Source: Bisporella sp. PMI_857
Taxonomy: Eukaryota; Ascomycota; Leotiomycetes; Helotiales; Helotiaceae
Reading direction: 5' to 3'
Assembly: GCA_021307315.1 (NCBI GenBank)
Contig: JAJSPD010000130.1
Coordinates: 1 to 64,000 of the forward strand
DNA: 64,000 nt
Part shown: in pieces, positions 10,160 through 21,396 of the stretch
Numbering within the stretch: position 1 is the first letter of the stretch
Layout: each line of letters begins with the position of its first letter
Notes under the pieces: generated by a model
Databases searched by the model: none
Told to the model about the DNA's origin: nothing
The model's input: only the letters and a program-made list of their open reading frames with translations
Made by a program: the position numbers and the translations under genes

Positions 10160-11460
10160 CGTTGGATGTAACTCGTAAGGCAATACCGGTACTTTCATAC
10201 GTTGTATATCTGGAGAAGGATCCAGTAACTTGGATATGGCCATCTTGTTGGTAGGGCTATTCGCATTATCGTGGTCTTGACTAATAGGGCTTCGCAGTAT
10301 AAATGCGATGCTCGTTTTTGACAAATCGCTACAAGTAAGCTGCATTGTTGATGTGGTTCGTCCTCTGTATTCTGAAGTGTACTTTAATGAAATGTGACAC
10401 AAGGCAGTATCGCTGTGTATCCGGTGGCTTGAAAGAGCGAATAATAAAGTATGAATAAAGGAGTGGAGATGCATATGTCCGGCAAAATAAAATCAAAAAG
10501 TATGCTATTTCTGGGACTGACAAAATAGAGCCGCTTAAAGCCAACGAGAAATGGCTGTGCATAGCGCGCAATGTCTGCTTGTCGTCGCCGAAATATCAGA
10601 GACGACTCGGCCCAAACGAGTTGCAAGTGGCCGGCCATATCATATCAGCTAACGTATATCACACAACTAATCATCCCGATTTGACGCTAGACCGTGAGAT
10701 CCTAGTACGGTTTCCATCTTTCCGTGGCGCATCCTTTTTATCCTTGAGTATGTAAAAGCTGTGCCATTCGGTACCGTTGCGCTGGGTCGCGCCGCCGCTC
10801 AGCTAACCAGCGTTTCAAAATACCACCCAAACCAGTTGTCTTGGAACCAATCAAGATTCAAGCTTAAGTAAAGGTTACCGAAGAGAGCGCAGAGCGGGGA
10901 AATTTCCAACATCCCACAGCCAGGAGGGCGCGGCAACAGAAATTTATCGATGGCTATGGCGGCAAACCAATGCTTATTATGTATCAGCTTTGGGGGGCTT
11001 TATCAATGTATGATTGGTGAGTTGATGATATATAAAAGTAAGGAGCCAGATAACAGTATTATTTGCCCTGGAGAAAGATCATCGAGTCCTAGATTGTCCT
11101 CGACTACTACCCCGAGACTCAATATCGGCATAAGCATGTACGAAACCTCGACTCTATGATACGGTTTCCTTATTGTTGGTGATACGGATAAATCTGCGCA
11201 TTAGCGTGGTCTCATCTCGCATTCACTTCTTGTCATATGATTGTTGGTGATTGACCTAATCTCAATGCAAGTGAGCCTAGCTCGCTTGCTAATTACATAT
11301 ACCACGACGTTATTGGCTATCTCTTAATCTTTTAATTTGCCTCGCACGCAGATCTACTGAAACCTTGGATTCAACCAATACCAAAACTATTGGGACTCCT
11401 TGGCATTATATGAGCTGCGACGGCGTGGCTCGCCGATGCTTTAGCGTTATATAGGCAGGC
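10160..11460. other. no gene recognised
   Basis: Open frames here are short and lack recognisable motifs on either strand. No repeats shared with the rest of the window were seen before 11462. Confidence 0.4.
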
Positions 11461-11461
11461 G

Positions 11462-11690
11462 GTGTAAGGAGCTGCCAAGGTGGTTGGCTGTAAAATTTTG
11501 TACCGTAGCTGCTACGACCATTTGATCTCGTCGTTGTTACCTTGCTGTCGCTACCTCACTGTCGCCCAAACCGTATTGTGCATTCTCGCAATTGATTAAT
11601 ATGTCATTGACTGTATCTGCCACTCAAAATCAGGGCTATTCTGCAGCTCTAAACATCGAATCCTCGTCACCCAATGCTGTGGTAAACGAG
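11462..11690 (+). mobile_element. 5' fragment of a MULE related to 23519-26219
   Basis: The sequence parallels 23600-23830 of the complete MULE, including GTAAAATTTTGTA upstream and the transposase start (MSLTVSATQNQGYSAALNIE here, MSSTASATENQANSAALSIE there). Only the first 30 codons or so remain; it is then abutted by a hAT end at 11697. Confidence 0.75.
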
Positions 11691-11696
11691 TAAAAG

Positions 11697-11845
11697 CAGT
11701 GTAGCCAGTAGTGTGGCCGTAAAAATACCACGGCGTAAATTATGGTAGGCCGTAATGGTACAGCTTTCAGAATACGCACTGATTAGTCAAAATACGCCAT
11801 AACATAGCGTAATACAGCGTAATACGGTACCACAAGTGTGACAAA
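11697..11845 (+). mobile_element. isolated hAT terminus
   Basis: Begins CAGTGTAGCCAGTAGTGTGG, the same terminus as at 5715, followed by subterminal units such as CGTAATACAGCGTAATACGG. No transposase or opposite end was found, so this is a terminal fragment or deletion derivative. Confidence 0.65.
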
Positions 11846-11855
11846 AATTATTCAA

Positions 11856-12707
11856 GATATTCGAATATTATTATCTCAGTTCCTCAGACGCTTCGCTGTG
11901 CCAAGGCGATCCACTTAAACTTACTCAAATTGGCCTAATCGGCCCACGTGCTCGCGAGCGTCTGCGAAGCGTCTGAGGTCAAATGGTGATCGCTTTAGTG
12001 AGAACGATTGGTTATTTAGGTATTTTGACTATTTTCAATTGATTACTGTTAGTTTTTCAACGCAGCTGTTATTTATTTGCCGGATCATAAAAATAGATAC
12101 AAGTTTAAATTTTATAATGATTATATTTGAAATAGTTTAATTAATTAATTAAAGGGTAAACTATAACGTCGAAGTCAAAAAGTGTACTTACAAAAGTGAT
12201 TTATTTATGAATATTTGTGAACGTTTGTGCAAAGTTTATAAAAAGTTTATTGATTAGTCATTGTGCTTAGTAAACATTTGTGAAAGTTTATAAATATTTG
12301 TGCAAAGTTTATGAAATTTTCTGCTTAATCAGCTTAATTGACCAATTAAACTACATATAATACTACGTACGAAAACTTGAATAACAATACAACTACACAA
12401 TATTTCATTAAATTGCCGGATCATATTAATAATTTAATATACAAGCTACAATATGTGCTATTTAAAAGTACTAATATGTGTTGTTGAATAGAACAACTAC
12501 AGCGTTGAAAACAACTAATTGATGTACTAACAAACCAAAAATCGTTACACTAAAATCATCCCCATTTGACCTCAGACTCTCTACGAGAAATGAGGATCTG
12601 GCGATCCTCATTGGCTCACAAAGGTTTTGTGGGGCTAGTTAAATTTATTTAACGTAATCTCGTAAAAGAGGGTCTGAGCGTGCTGAGATAAGAATATTAT
12701 TGAATAG
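11856..12707. mobile_element. long-inverted-repeat (foldback-type) element A
   Basis: Left arm 11856-12025 and right arm 12535-12707 are imperfect inverted repeats of about 170 bp, sharing the outer ATATTCTTATCTCAGC-like tract and the inner CTGAGGTCAAATGG. Each arm contains its own hairpin, for example CCTCAGACGCTTCGC paired with GCGAAGCGTCTGAGG in the left arm. The interior is AT-rich and non-coding with repeated TTTGTGCAAAGTTTAT units. Exact ends and target duplication are uncertain. Confidence 0.6.
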
Positions 12708-13547
12708 TATGGCATGAACTAACGACCAACGTGCAACAACGCAAAATAGGGTAATCAAATATAATAATTGATCAAATTGCAAATCGCAAATCGAAATCAT
12801 TAAATTAATAACGTAGTGCTTTTAACTTTTCTAGGCCCCTCGCCGTTCCTGGCGCTTGCGGCTTTCCTGGTTCTCGACGTTCCTGGCGCTTTCGGCTTAA
12901 AAGCTGTATTCTTTTTTTATTGTAAAAGTAAAAAAAATATATAAACACAAATACTTGAAAATACTTTTAAAAAAGCAAATATGCCAAGACAGCCCTTTAC
13001 ATAGCAAATTTTTTCAACTTTTTTTTTTTTTTTAAATACAAACAAAACCAGCTTTTGTCACGTCCCGTGCTCCCAAGCACACGTGACCTATATTAGGCGA
13101 GCTCTCAGAGCGCCTCGTGTATATATAGCCTGCTCTCCTCGAGCTCCTCTTCCTTCCTTAGCTATAGATTCTCGTATTGCACCACCGTTGCCCTCTGTAT
13201 CTGTAGATCCACAGCGCGTGCCGTGACAGCTTTGAAAAGTTGACAGCTCCAGAAACGTCAAAAGCCAGGAAAATCTAGAGCGCCAGGAACGCCGAGAGCC
13301 AGGAAAGTCAAAAGCGCTAAGAACGTCAAGAACCAGGAAAGTCGAGAGCGCCAGGAACGTCGAGAACCAGGAAAGTCGCAAGTGCTAGGAACGTCCAGAG
13401 CGCCAAGAACGGCGAGGGGCCTAGAAAAGTTAAAAGCACTACGTTATTAATTTAATGATTTCGATTTGCGATTTGCAATTTGATCAATTATTATATTTGA
13501 TTACCCCATTTTGTGTTGTTGCACGTTGGTCGTTATATAATGCCATA
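12708..13547. mobile_element. long-inverted-repeat (foldback-type) element B, with solo LTR inside
   Basis: Starts TATGGCAT and ends ATGCCATA. The arms share, in inverted order, ACGACCAACGTGCAACAAC, a tract around AAATTGCAAATCGCAAATCG and CTAGGCCCCTCGCCGTTC. Towards the centre both arms break into roughly 17-bp repeats of the type CCAGGAAAGTCGAGAGCG (12835-12900 and 13250-13425). A solo LTR (13056-13228) interrupts it. It abuts element A directly. No coding frame. Confidence 0.7.
13056..13228 (+). repeat. solo LTR with target duplication GCTTT
   Basis: 173 bp from TGTCACGTCCC to GTGCCGTGACA, flanked on both sides by GCTTT (13051-13055, 13229-13233). A TATA-like GTGTATATATAG at about 13111 gives the orientation. 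Architecture resembles the LTRs at 36869, 37152, 40865 and 52110 (TGTC[AG]CG start, GTATATA box). Confidence 0.85.
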
Positions 13548-13726
13548 GTAGCTAACAATCGGTACTATTCGCTTTGTTTGTCGAATATCAAAAATCAAAA
13601 AAATATTAAAAAACGAAGCGACAATAGCCGTCTTAGCGTTGCCAAGACCAGTCCTCTGACACCATGATCCCTCTAACACCATAAGGTGAGCTGTTAGCCA
13701 CTTTTGCCTTCAAACCATATACTTAT

Positions 13727-15868
13727 ATGCCAACTGCTTCGCGTTCCAAAAGCGCAACAAGTCGCCGCAAACCTGCCTCTAAGCCAATCGGCATCTTCGA
13801 CAAGCTCCAGCGTCTTAAGCCGAGTAGTGCACAACTCAGCACGCCGCAATCAGCAGGAGCTAACGATTGTGAGAGCAACGAGCTTGGAATCCGAGGTAAG
13901 TTCTGAGATCGAGATGTTTGGGCTGGTAACAGTAGTAACTAACCTTTGACATCTGAGAGCAGAGAACGGCATGGTCACCAACGAAATCGACAACGATTGA
14001 GACCTTCCCTCCATCGAACAACTGCTATATATCACACTACAGAAAGAGAGCTTTGCAGCGGATAACCAGCCTTTGAATAACACAGCTTTCGAAGTTAGGG
14101 ATAGAACTAAAAATGAGAAAAGCGGTTCTCTTAATAACGGAACGGGTCAGCGCCAGGCGGTAACCCAAGCGGTAGTCCAGGTGAGTACGCTCTTTATCCT
14201 CTATCGTAGAAACAGACGACCAGCTTTTCTAACATAGCGTAAGAGATCCAATTGTGCTGCTAAGCGATGACGACTCAAGTGCTTCTGAAGCCGAAGTCGA
14301 CGAAAGTAGTCTTGGTGCTGAAAGTGCAGCGGCAGATAAGAGCCTTCTCGACAGCCCAAAGACTGTTATCGACTAGACAAACCCGGCCCCCCCCCCAAAT
14401 TCCGATGTATGGCACGACATTGATGATTTGCTCGAGACGGAAAGCGCTTGCGGCACTCTGAACCAAACCTTTTGACGTCCGATTCCCTGCGCCATCATAC
14501 TTCCTCTTCCTGTGCCTCGAACGAGCCATTGCACAACATCAGTGCAGCAGGCCAATGTCCACTCCTGCTCGTCCTCGTAATCCCCCCCGGGACCATCTTC
14601 CTACGGATCGAAGCGCAGCAGACGAGCAAAAGCTGGTCCGCCCTGCACTGAGGTCCGATATCTTTGATGAGAAGGAGAGACAGCGACAGGAGGAGGAGGA
14701 GGAGGAGGAGGAGCAGGAGGATTGGGGCTACGACAATGACAACGGCAATGAGGATGGCAGGCAGCTGCAACAAGAAATGAAAGAAGATGTGGCAGCGACG
14801 ATGATGTTCGAAAAAGTTGGCGATACCCATCTATCCAGCAAGAAGGATGAAAGCTTAAGGCTGGCCAACCACGATCCGTTTCCAAAGCCGAGTCAGGATA
14901 AGTTAAGGAGCTATAGCAGTAGTTTCAGTAACGACGAGCTTAACAGCAATCCCGTGTCGATCAACGTAAATAAAAAACCATGTCCTGCTAAACGGAACCG
15001 ATTATTTTCATCCAACAACCTAATATACAAGAAGCGCAAGCGCCATCTTAAGCAGAGGTCTTACCCCCAACGTAGACCATACGCCAAACTCCGTTAGCAC
15101 TCTCTAAAATCATACTCCCCTTTTGATTATAGTTCAAGACTCACGGCAGTATCCAGTGCTAAAAGTCGATTGCTTTCGCCAGCACCTTCGACGCCACAAA
15201 CCATAAATATAGAAATACTATCTGACTGCTACAACTTTGGCCGATCATGTAGTAATATCTTACCGACGCTGACTCAGGTTACATTCCGTTCGCACTCTAC
15301 ACGCTATTGCTTCTTCACAGCAGTGATCCGAGATGGCCGCGACAGGCGAGGAGTGTCTTTCAGCCAGCTTGCTTAACTCATCGAAAACGTTGACTATATA
15401 AAGAAAATTAACGACTTCACTATCAAGCCGATAAAGCAACATTCGTTCCTCTTGACTGGCTTCAGCCGGCATACCTCATCTCCACTCTTTAGTGGCACGA
15501 TTTTGTCGCCTACCGTAGGGGCAAACCGTGTTTTCGACAACGCGCCTTCAACTACACTTCAGCATATCAAAGCTGTTGATGCTGGGGCTCTGCTATCGGA
15601 AAGGAGTAAGCCGGCAAGTAGCGACGACGAAAGTAGTTTGAGCGACAGCGATCTTAATCTCAGCAGCGACGATGACGCGTGTTCGAGTAATAAAAAGCAA
15701 GGTTCCAGCACAAAGATGAATATCCTATAGGAACCTGTAGACGAGCAGCGCTTGCTGGCATACAAGAAAGAGGACAAGTCTTGGGAATAGATCTTCAAGA
15801 AATTACCAGGCAGAACTCCGGCTGCAGTACGCACGCGCTGGACCATGGTACAGCACAAAGTCAAATAA
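13727..15868 (+). pseudogene. Myb/SANT-like nuclear protein, RIP-type stops
   Basis: Starts ATG 13727 (MPTASRSKSATSRRK); first exon to 13895, intron to 13962, a probable second intron 14181-14243. The N-terminal third carries an acidic VLLSDDDSS motif; the middle has a Glu-rich run (14690-14715) and a basic stretch (15020-15095). The end, 15731-15865, is a Myb-like domain: VDEQRLLAYKKEDKSW and LPGRTPAAVRTRWTMVQ. From 14555 onward one frame is continuous except for stops at 15095, 15374, 15728 and 15788; another stop is at 13998. Those at 13998, 15728 and 15788 stand where Trp fits; all allow a single transition. At least one frameshift lies before 14555. A related repeated family exists in ascomycetes; function unknown. 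Confidence 0.65.
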
Positions 15869-16499
15869 GCTTCCTCCCACGGATGGACAGGCAGCGGCTC
15901 AAGACCTATGCGCCTACTTGTCCCTTGGTGTCTGCCGGGACGAATATATAAAAGGGACCTTATCCCTCTGTCAGCCAGTCGCATCCCAGGAGCAAATACG
16001 GTCGAGGGAAACGGCGTTGAATGTAAGGCGAATAAGGAGGATCAGATGCATAGGCGAAATACCACAGAAGAAAATGTGGAGGTTGTCATCGGAAGCAGAC
16101 ATGAGGCGTATCGTTTTCATAGGAAACAATTGATGTATTATACAATAAGCCGTGCCTTCATTGACATCTCTGGTATCATTGTATTGTACAGTTTCCCCAG
16201 GCTCCTAAGATAAATATTTCAAAATCAAAAGGTGCCAAACGCCTGACAATGCTTAAGGTTAGTCCTTGCCTTGCCTATGAATTTCCCTGTTGCTCCTTTC
16301 CCAAATGGCTGCCTGAGGGAGGCCGGATGGATGTTGGTCCGGCTGAGGATTTGACTGTATAGATCAGGCATATATCTTCAATTGACCGGTAGGCTGCAGT
16401 GCGGAGGCTGTTTCTACGCTGTGTCTACTTAATCATCTCACAAAGTACTGGACGCAGCTTAGAACATTTGATGAAGTACGTTTCGATTTGGTACGGTGG
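15869..16499. other. no gene recognised
   Basis: Short frames only. Nothing resembling a domain or a repeat of other parts of the window was found. Confidence 0.35.
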
Positions 16500-17000
16500 T
16501 ACTTGAATTCTCGAGCTAGCTGAGTCCTGGCTGCGAATCTCCAAAGCACAACATCAAGAACGACTATGAAACCAAATGCCACCAACAAGCTCCAATTGTC
16601 ACAAGCTCATCCACCACCCTCCATGCGGAAACACCTTTCACAAGTCCAAACATCTACGCCCGTCGTCGCTTCAGCGTCTCATTCCAGTCCCCCGGCAACC
16701 CCACACTATCCTCCAAACATATCAACGTAGCTTAGGGCACTCGAAGAAGTATTTTCTCGATACACTACTTGAATTCTAGAGCTAGCCGAGTCCTGGCTGC
16801 GAATCCTCTCGTCCTCCAAGCTACATGCCAATAAAGAATTCGAAACAAATGCTAAACAATAGATTCCTACTCTCACAAATTCATCCACCACCCTCACGTG
16901 GGAACACCTCTCACAATCCCTCCTACTACGCCCACCGTCGCCTCAGCGTTTCATTCTTCCCCCCCGGCAAGCCCACACTATCCTCGGTATACCTCAACGC
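16500..17000 (-). repeat. tandem duplication of the 3' end of the subtilase gene
   Basis: 16500-16735 and 16768-17000 are two direct copies, about 268 bp apart. Both begin ACTTGAATTCT and share GAGTCCTGGCTGCGAATC and CCACACTATCCTC. The downstream copy encodes a diverged version of the protein's last residues: EDSVGLPGDWNETLKRRRA then stop, against EDSVGLPGGKNETLRRRWA in the gene. So a unit holding the last codons and 3' flank was duplicated downstream and is decaying. Confidence 0.8.
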
Positions 17001-20000
17001 AAACGGCTCACTAGCATTCTCCAACCAATCCTCCTCCTTCGCCTCATCCCCATAAATCCTCAACGCTTCAACCCTGAACCTATACTCTCCCTCCGGCAAG
17101 AAAGTACTATTTCCATCCGTGCCATCGAGGTACCAATTATTGCCATCCTCGTAGTAATTCGTGAACTCGGCCAACGGGATGATGACATCGTCGGTGCTGT
17201 TTAGAAGATCGATTTTGTAGGTGTGGAAGCGCACGGCGGAATGGATGGATACTAGGACCGCGGGCCAGGCACCCGTGTCTGCCCAGCTGCTGTTGGAACC
17301 GCGGTAGGTTATATTGAAGACTGTTGGGCCGGATGTGGAAGACGCAACGGCGGTTGCGTTGTTCGCTGTGAAGTTATACGTCGCGAGCACGGAACCGCTC
17401 AAGTCCATCTCGGTATCGTACAGAACGGTAGCGATGCCGGTATATGGCACAGTGACGGATTGTGTGCCGTCTGTGGAGTTCAGGGCGATGTAACCGCCGT
17501 AGAAGGGGAGGAGGCTACTCTCGAGACTGGGAATCTGAGTCACTGCTACTGTGATGGTGGATTCTTGGCCAGGGGAGATGGTCACTTCGGAGGGAGTGAT
17601 TGAAAGGGTGGCGTAGACGGCTTGGAGGTTATTGGAGAGCTCGCGTTGAGTGTCTGTCGCGGCTGTGTATTTGTCGCTGGTTGAGATTCCGTAGCCAGAG
17701 GCGGCGGGGATGTGAGATAACCTGGAGTATGCACGTCAGATTTGTTTTTCTTTGTATCTGTTTGTGATGTATGCACAGATAAGCCACGAAATGGATACCG
17801 AATAGAGAGGCTGACTGACTTGAAAGTCTGAGGTGTGGTTCCAACATTCTTAACCTTGAAAGAGAGAAACTTGGGCTGATTCGCAGTATCATTAAACGAA
17901 AGACCGGGAACATCAACAACAGTCGTCGTAAACACTGCGCGATACGCATCCAGCAGTCCACCACCCTGCTGGGCAACCGGCGCAAGGAAATCATACACCG
18001 TCGACGAGTTATCGTTATAAGGCATCGGATTCGCCGTCGTTGCAAGCACATTCCGTATCGTCTGTGCATCCCAATCAGGATGTTGCTGCATCAGCAGGGC
18101 AGCCACACCAGCTGCGAATGGAGCCGCCATGGACGTCCCTGAGATCTGGCCGAACCCTCCTAGTCTCTTGGGGAATAAGGACAGGATGTTCCCACCGGGT
18201 GCGGAGTAAGTTGGGAATGTGCGGCCGTCGAGTGTTGGGCCCCAGCTGCTGAAATCGGTCATTCGGCCACCGGAGATGTCATTTTTCTGGATGGTTACAG
18301 AGTCACTGTAGGAGGAAGGACTTCCCAAAGATACTGTGAGACTCTTATCTTTTTGGTAGGCGGCAAAGAGATCTGCTCCTACGGCGCTGGGAAGGTTGCC
18401 GATCCCTGTGATGTTTTCAGTGGCATCGCGGAAGATTGGGCCGGTGACGGGATCGTCGGCTTGGGTGATATCTAGATGGTGGCCATGTTAGCACTCGATC
18501 TGGAATCGGTTGGGAGTATCTCTCATCTCGCAGCGTGAAGGTGGATAAAGTTCGACATAAAATGCTCCACAACTTACAGAAGAGCGTGTATTTGACTCCA
18601 ATTGAAGCGAGATATTCTTGTGCGACAAACGATCCACATGGTGAGATATATGACCGACTAACCAGGACGACGGTGGTGTTGAAATCGGGGAGTGCGAGGT
18701 CCGCTGGATACGGACCACAACCTCTGTTTATGACATCCGACTCTACAGACGACGCAGTCCAGAGGGTGAAAGTTGGCGGGAAATCAATTTTATCTCCTGG
18801 GACCCATGTGAGATGTCTGGTCTCGTTACCGGACTGGTACGTTCCATTCCACAGGTAGTAAGGGGTCTCAGTATTCCAGACTGCACCGATCGCTGGAACG
18901 TCGATTCCTATACTGGGTTCGCTGCCGGTGTAGTAACCTGCTCCTGCATTTCCTGCTGCTACTTGAAAGTAGGTCCCGTTTTGATTGATGCGCTGGACGA
19001 CCGTCGCCCATGGATCTGAGGAGTATGTAAGACGTTGTTTACAAGGGTGCATGGAGATCTGGAGAATATTCACCATCGGGATACGTGGAGCTTCCGCCGA
19101 TAGAGGCTGTTATGATGTCGACCCCGCGCTCCTGTTTATTTCTATCAGTAACTAGTTGACAATATATGACAGGAGTTGTGAAGTCATGATATCCAAAGAT
19201 GGGAAGACAAACGAGTAGAAACAGGAGTGCCTTGGAAACTTACGTAGATACCAATAGAAGATTTGATCACCACATCATCTCCAACAGACCCGGAACAACC
19301 GAAAACCCTGTGGAGCTCAAATGAAGCCTCGGGGGCTACACCCGTAACGCCAAACTTCGTCGGATTTGCGCCCACAATACCAAACACGTGCGTGCCATGA
19401 ATACTGCAATCTGCATATGGATCGTCGTCTTCGACAGCTGCGGTTCCCTCTTCATAGCTGTAGTCATCACCAACCCAGTCGTAACCGTAGGTAACCTTGT
19501 TGCCGGAACCGATAGAGTTACCGAGAGCGTCTTGCTTGTAATCGTATCCGGTGTCCATGATTGCGATGGTTACACCCTTGCCTTTGATGCCTGCAGCGTG
19601 GAGTTTATCGACTCCTGTCCTAAAATTGAATTAACTACTACTCAAACAAGTCGGGTAAGACCTCGAGACAGTCCAAAGTACGTAGGTATTCCGAGAACAT
19701 CTCTCTCAGCAAAAAATCGAAAGCAGAATGATGCAAAGCGACTTACATCACGTGTGTAGACAATTTAGTTCCATCCTGCATAGCAATGACTCCGGACTCT
19801 GCGTTCGAGGAGACTCCATTGTCTCGAACTTCAGGAGCAGAATAAGGAACTACACCAATTGGCGAAACCATATGAAGAAGAGTAATCGGTGAGACTTTCT
19901 TGACAGCCTGAAGACTTTGGATCTTGCTCTGGACCAAACTCGTCGTGACATCTTCACCCATGCCGGTGACGTTGAAAGACATTCCTCGGAAAATTGGCGA

Positions 20001-20259
20001 TGAGATCTCGATACGAGGTTTCACGTCAACGACGTCAACTTGACTGCTGCTGCTAAGCGTAGCCTTGATATTTTCGATGAGAGCTGCGTTATCCTTTACG
20101 AAAGTGTCAGTGTTGAATCTCCAAGAGTTGAGATATCGAACTTACCTCTGGCTCCCAATCTTCATATTCAACAATAAGACCATGGTCAAAATGTGACTTA
20201 GCAGCGAGTGCTGTGTAAGAAAGGCACGCGGCCCACAGAAATGAGAGAAGGAGCTTCAT
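16926..20259 (-). CDS. secreted subtilisin-like serine protease (S8)
   Basis: Seven exons (20259-20146, 20093-19747, 19619-19244, 19131-19074, 19015-18578, 18471-17820, 17721-16926) with six GT-AG introns of 52-126 bp; phases fit and give a 926-aa protein with no stop. An N-terminal signal peptide (MKLLLSFLWAACLSYTALAA) predicts secretion. The propeptide is followed by the catalytic triad: Asp176 in AIMDTGYD, His228 in HGTHVFG, Ser558 in SGTSMAAPFAAG; the oxyanion Asn is in VAAGNAG. A protease-associated-like insert lies between His and Ser, and a beta-rich C-terminal extension of about 340 residues follows, as in large fungal/bacterial Vpr-type subtilases. Many N-x-S/T sites suggest glycosylation. 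Its 3' end is duplicated downstream. Confidence 0.92.
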
Positions 20260-21396
20260 TTTTGAAAGAGAGTGTGATAGGTGAAAATATTCACAAAGAG
20301 GAAAAGAATGAAAAGGGGGAGGAGCATAGCGATATAAAGTAGATTATCCAGCTCTGGTCCTCCGCGAACCTTCGTTGTAGCATTGTACAACTTTCCTTTG
20401 AGTTCGACATCCTTCGAAGAGAGTTTGGGAGGGAAGAAAGTAAAGAAGCGAGCCAAGGGTTAGTGAAGAATTAGAATGGGGAGAAACTTTAGGAGTTCAG
20501 AAGTCCTGGATAAACTTCAGTCGGAAATTGGACCCTCAAGGTGAACCTCGCCAAAGCAGAGTGACTTTGTCCTTCAGCAACGAGGCTCCTTTCACAGCTT
20601 ACTGTCTACGGTGACTTATAATGATGCTACAAGTCTTCCGGAACATTTAAATCATGTTACGCATTCAATAGCTTCGATGGTGTTGAACAAAGAACTTCGG
20701 ATGAACCGGATTTCTGGGCAACATATCTATTTTAAACGAGATGAGAAAGTTAATCTGATTGACCAAGATTGCGAACTTAATTTTGCGATTACTCACATAT
20801 CTCCGATATTCCGTATTGCTACCTGTAGAACTATTAATAGAAGCAGTAGGACACACCAGTGAGCATGTCCATTGAATCGCTGGAAGGTTTGCTTCTTCTT
20901 GATTAGAGATGTCGGTGCCTAAACTGCCGAGAAGATATTAGGGAAACCATGTATTGCGACGATTTAACCTGATTCAAAGCATAATTGATCGGAACTTAAT
21001 TATTCGTATTGCAGTCTCGAGTGCTATGAAAAGGTACCAATGGGGCAACTTGGAGGATGTTCGGAATTTGACTCCTTACCCAAAAGTCATTCAGGGGCAC
21101 TTCAGGGGCTCGCTTGCGCGACAGCAATCGAAAACAACGCAAGAAGAGCAACTATGTGACATAGTGTAAGTGAAATCAATCGTGCAAACGATAATCAAGA
21201 CGGTTGAAAAGACAAGGATTTGACGAAGTCACGAATACAATATACACCCGAACGCACCTATTTAAAAGCATACCTTCCAAGGTGGTTCTTGAAAAGCCAG
21301 AAGGTTGTTCTGCAAAGAAAACATTGAAGCTAGGTTACCATAGGCGGAAAATGATGTATTCTAAATTAGTAGACTTTAACTTAGCGGTACGATGGC
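20260..21396. other. subtilase promoter side; otherwise nothing recognised
   Basis: The first few hundred bases upstream of 20259 should hold the subtilase promoter. No confident TATA box or gene was identified to 21396. Confidence 0.35.

Noticed and set aside
10130..10638. overlapping minus-strand frames of 80-115 codons
   Set aside because: No motif, no codon pattern and mutual overlap; likely chance frames.
14601..14885. proline-rich minus-strand frame opposite the Glu-rich run
   Set aside because: It is the antisense shadow of the GAG repeat in the Myb-like pseudogene.
20611..21170. small plus-strand frames upstream of foldback element C
   Set aside because: No domain, poor starts and no splice pattern.
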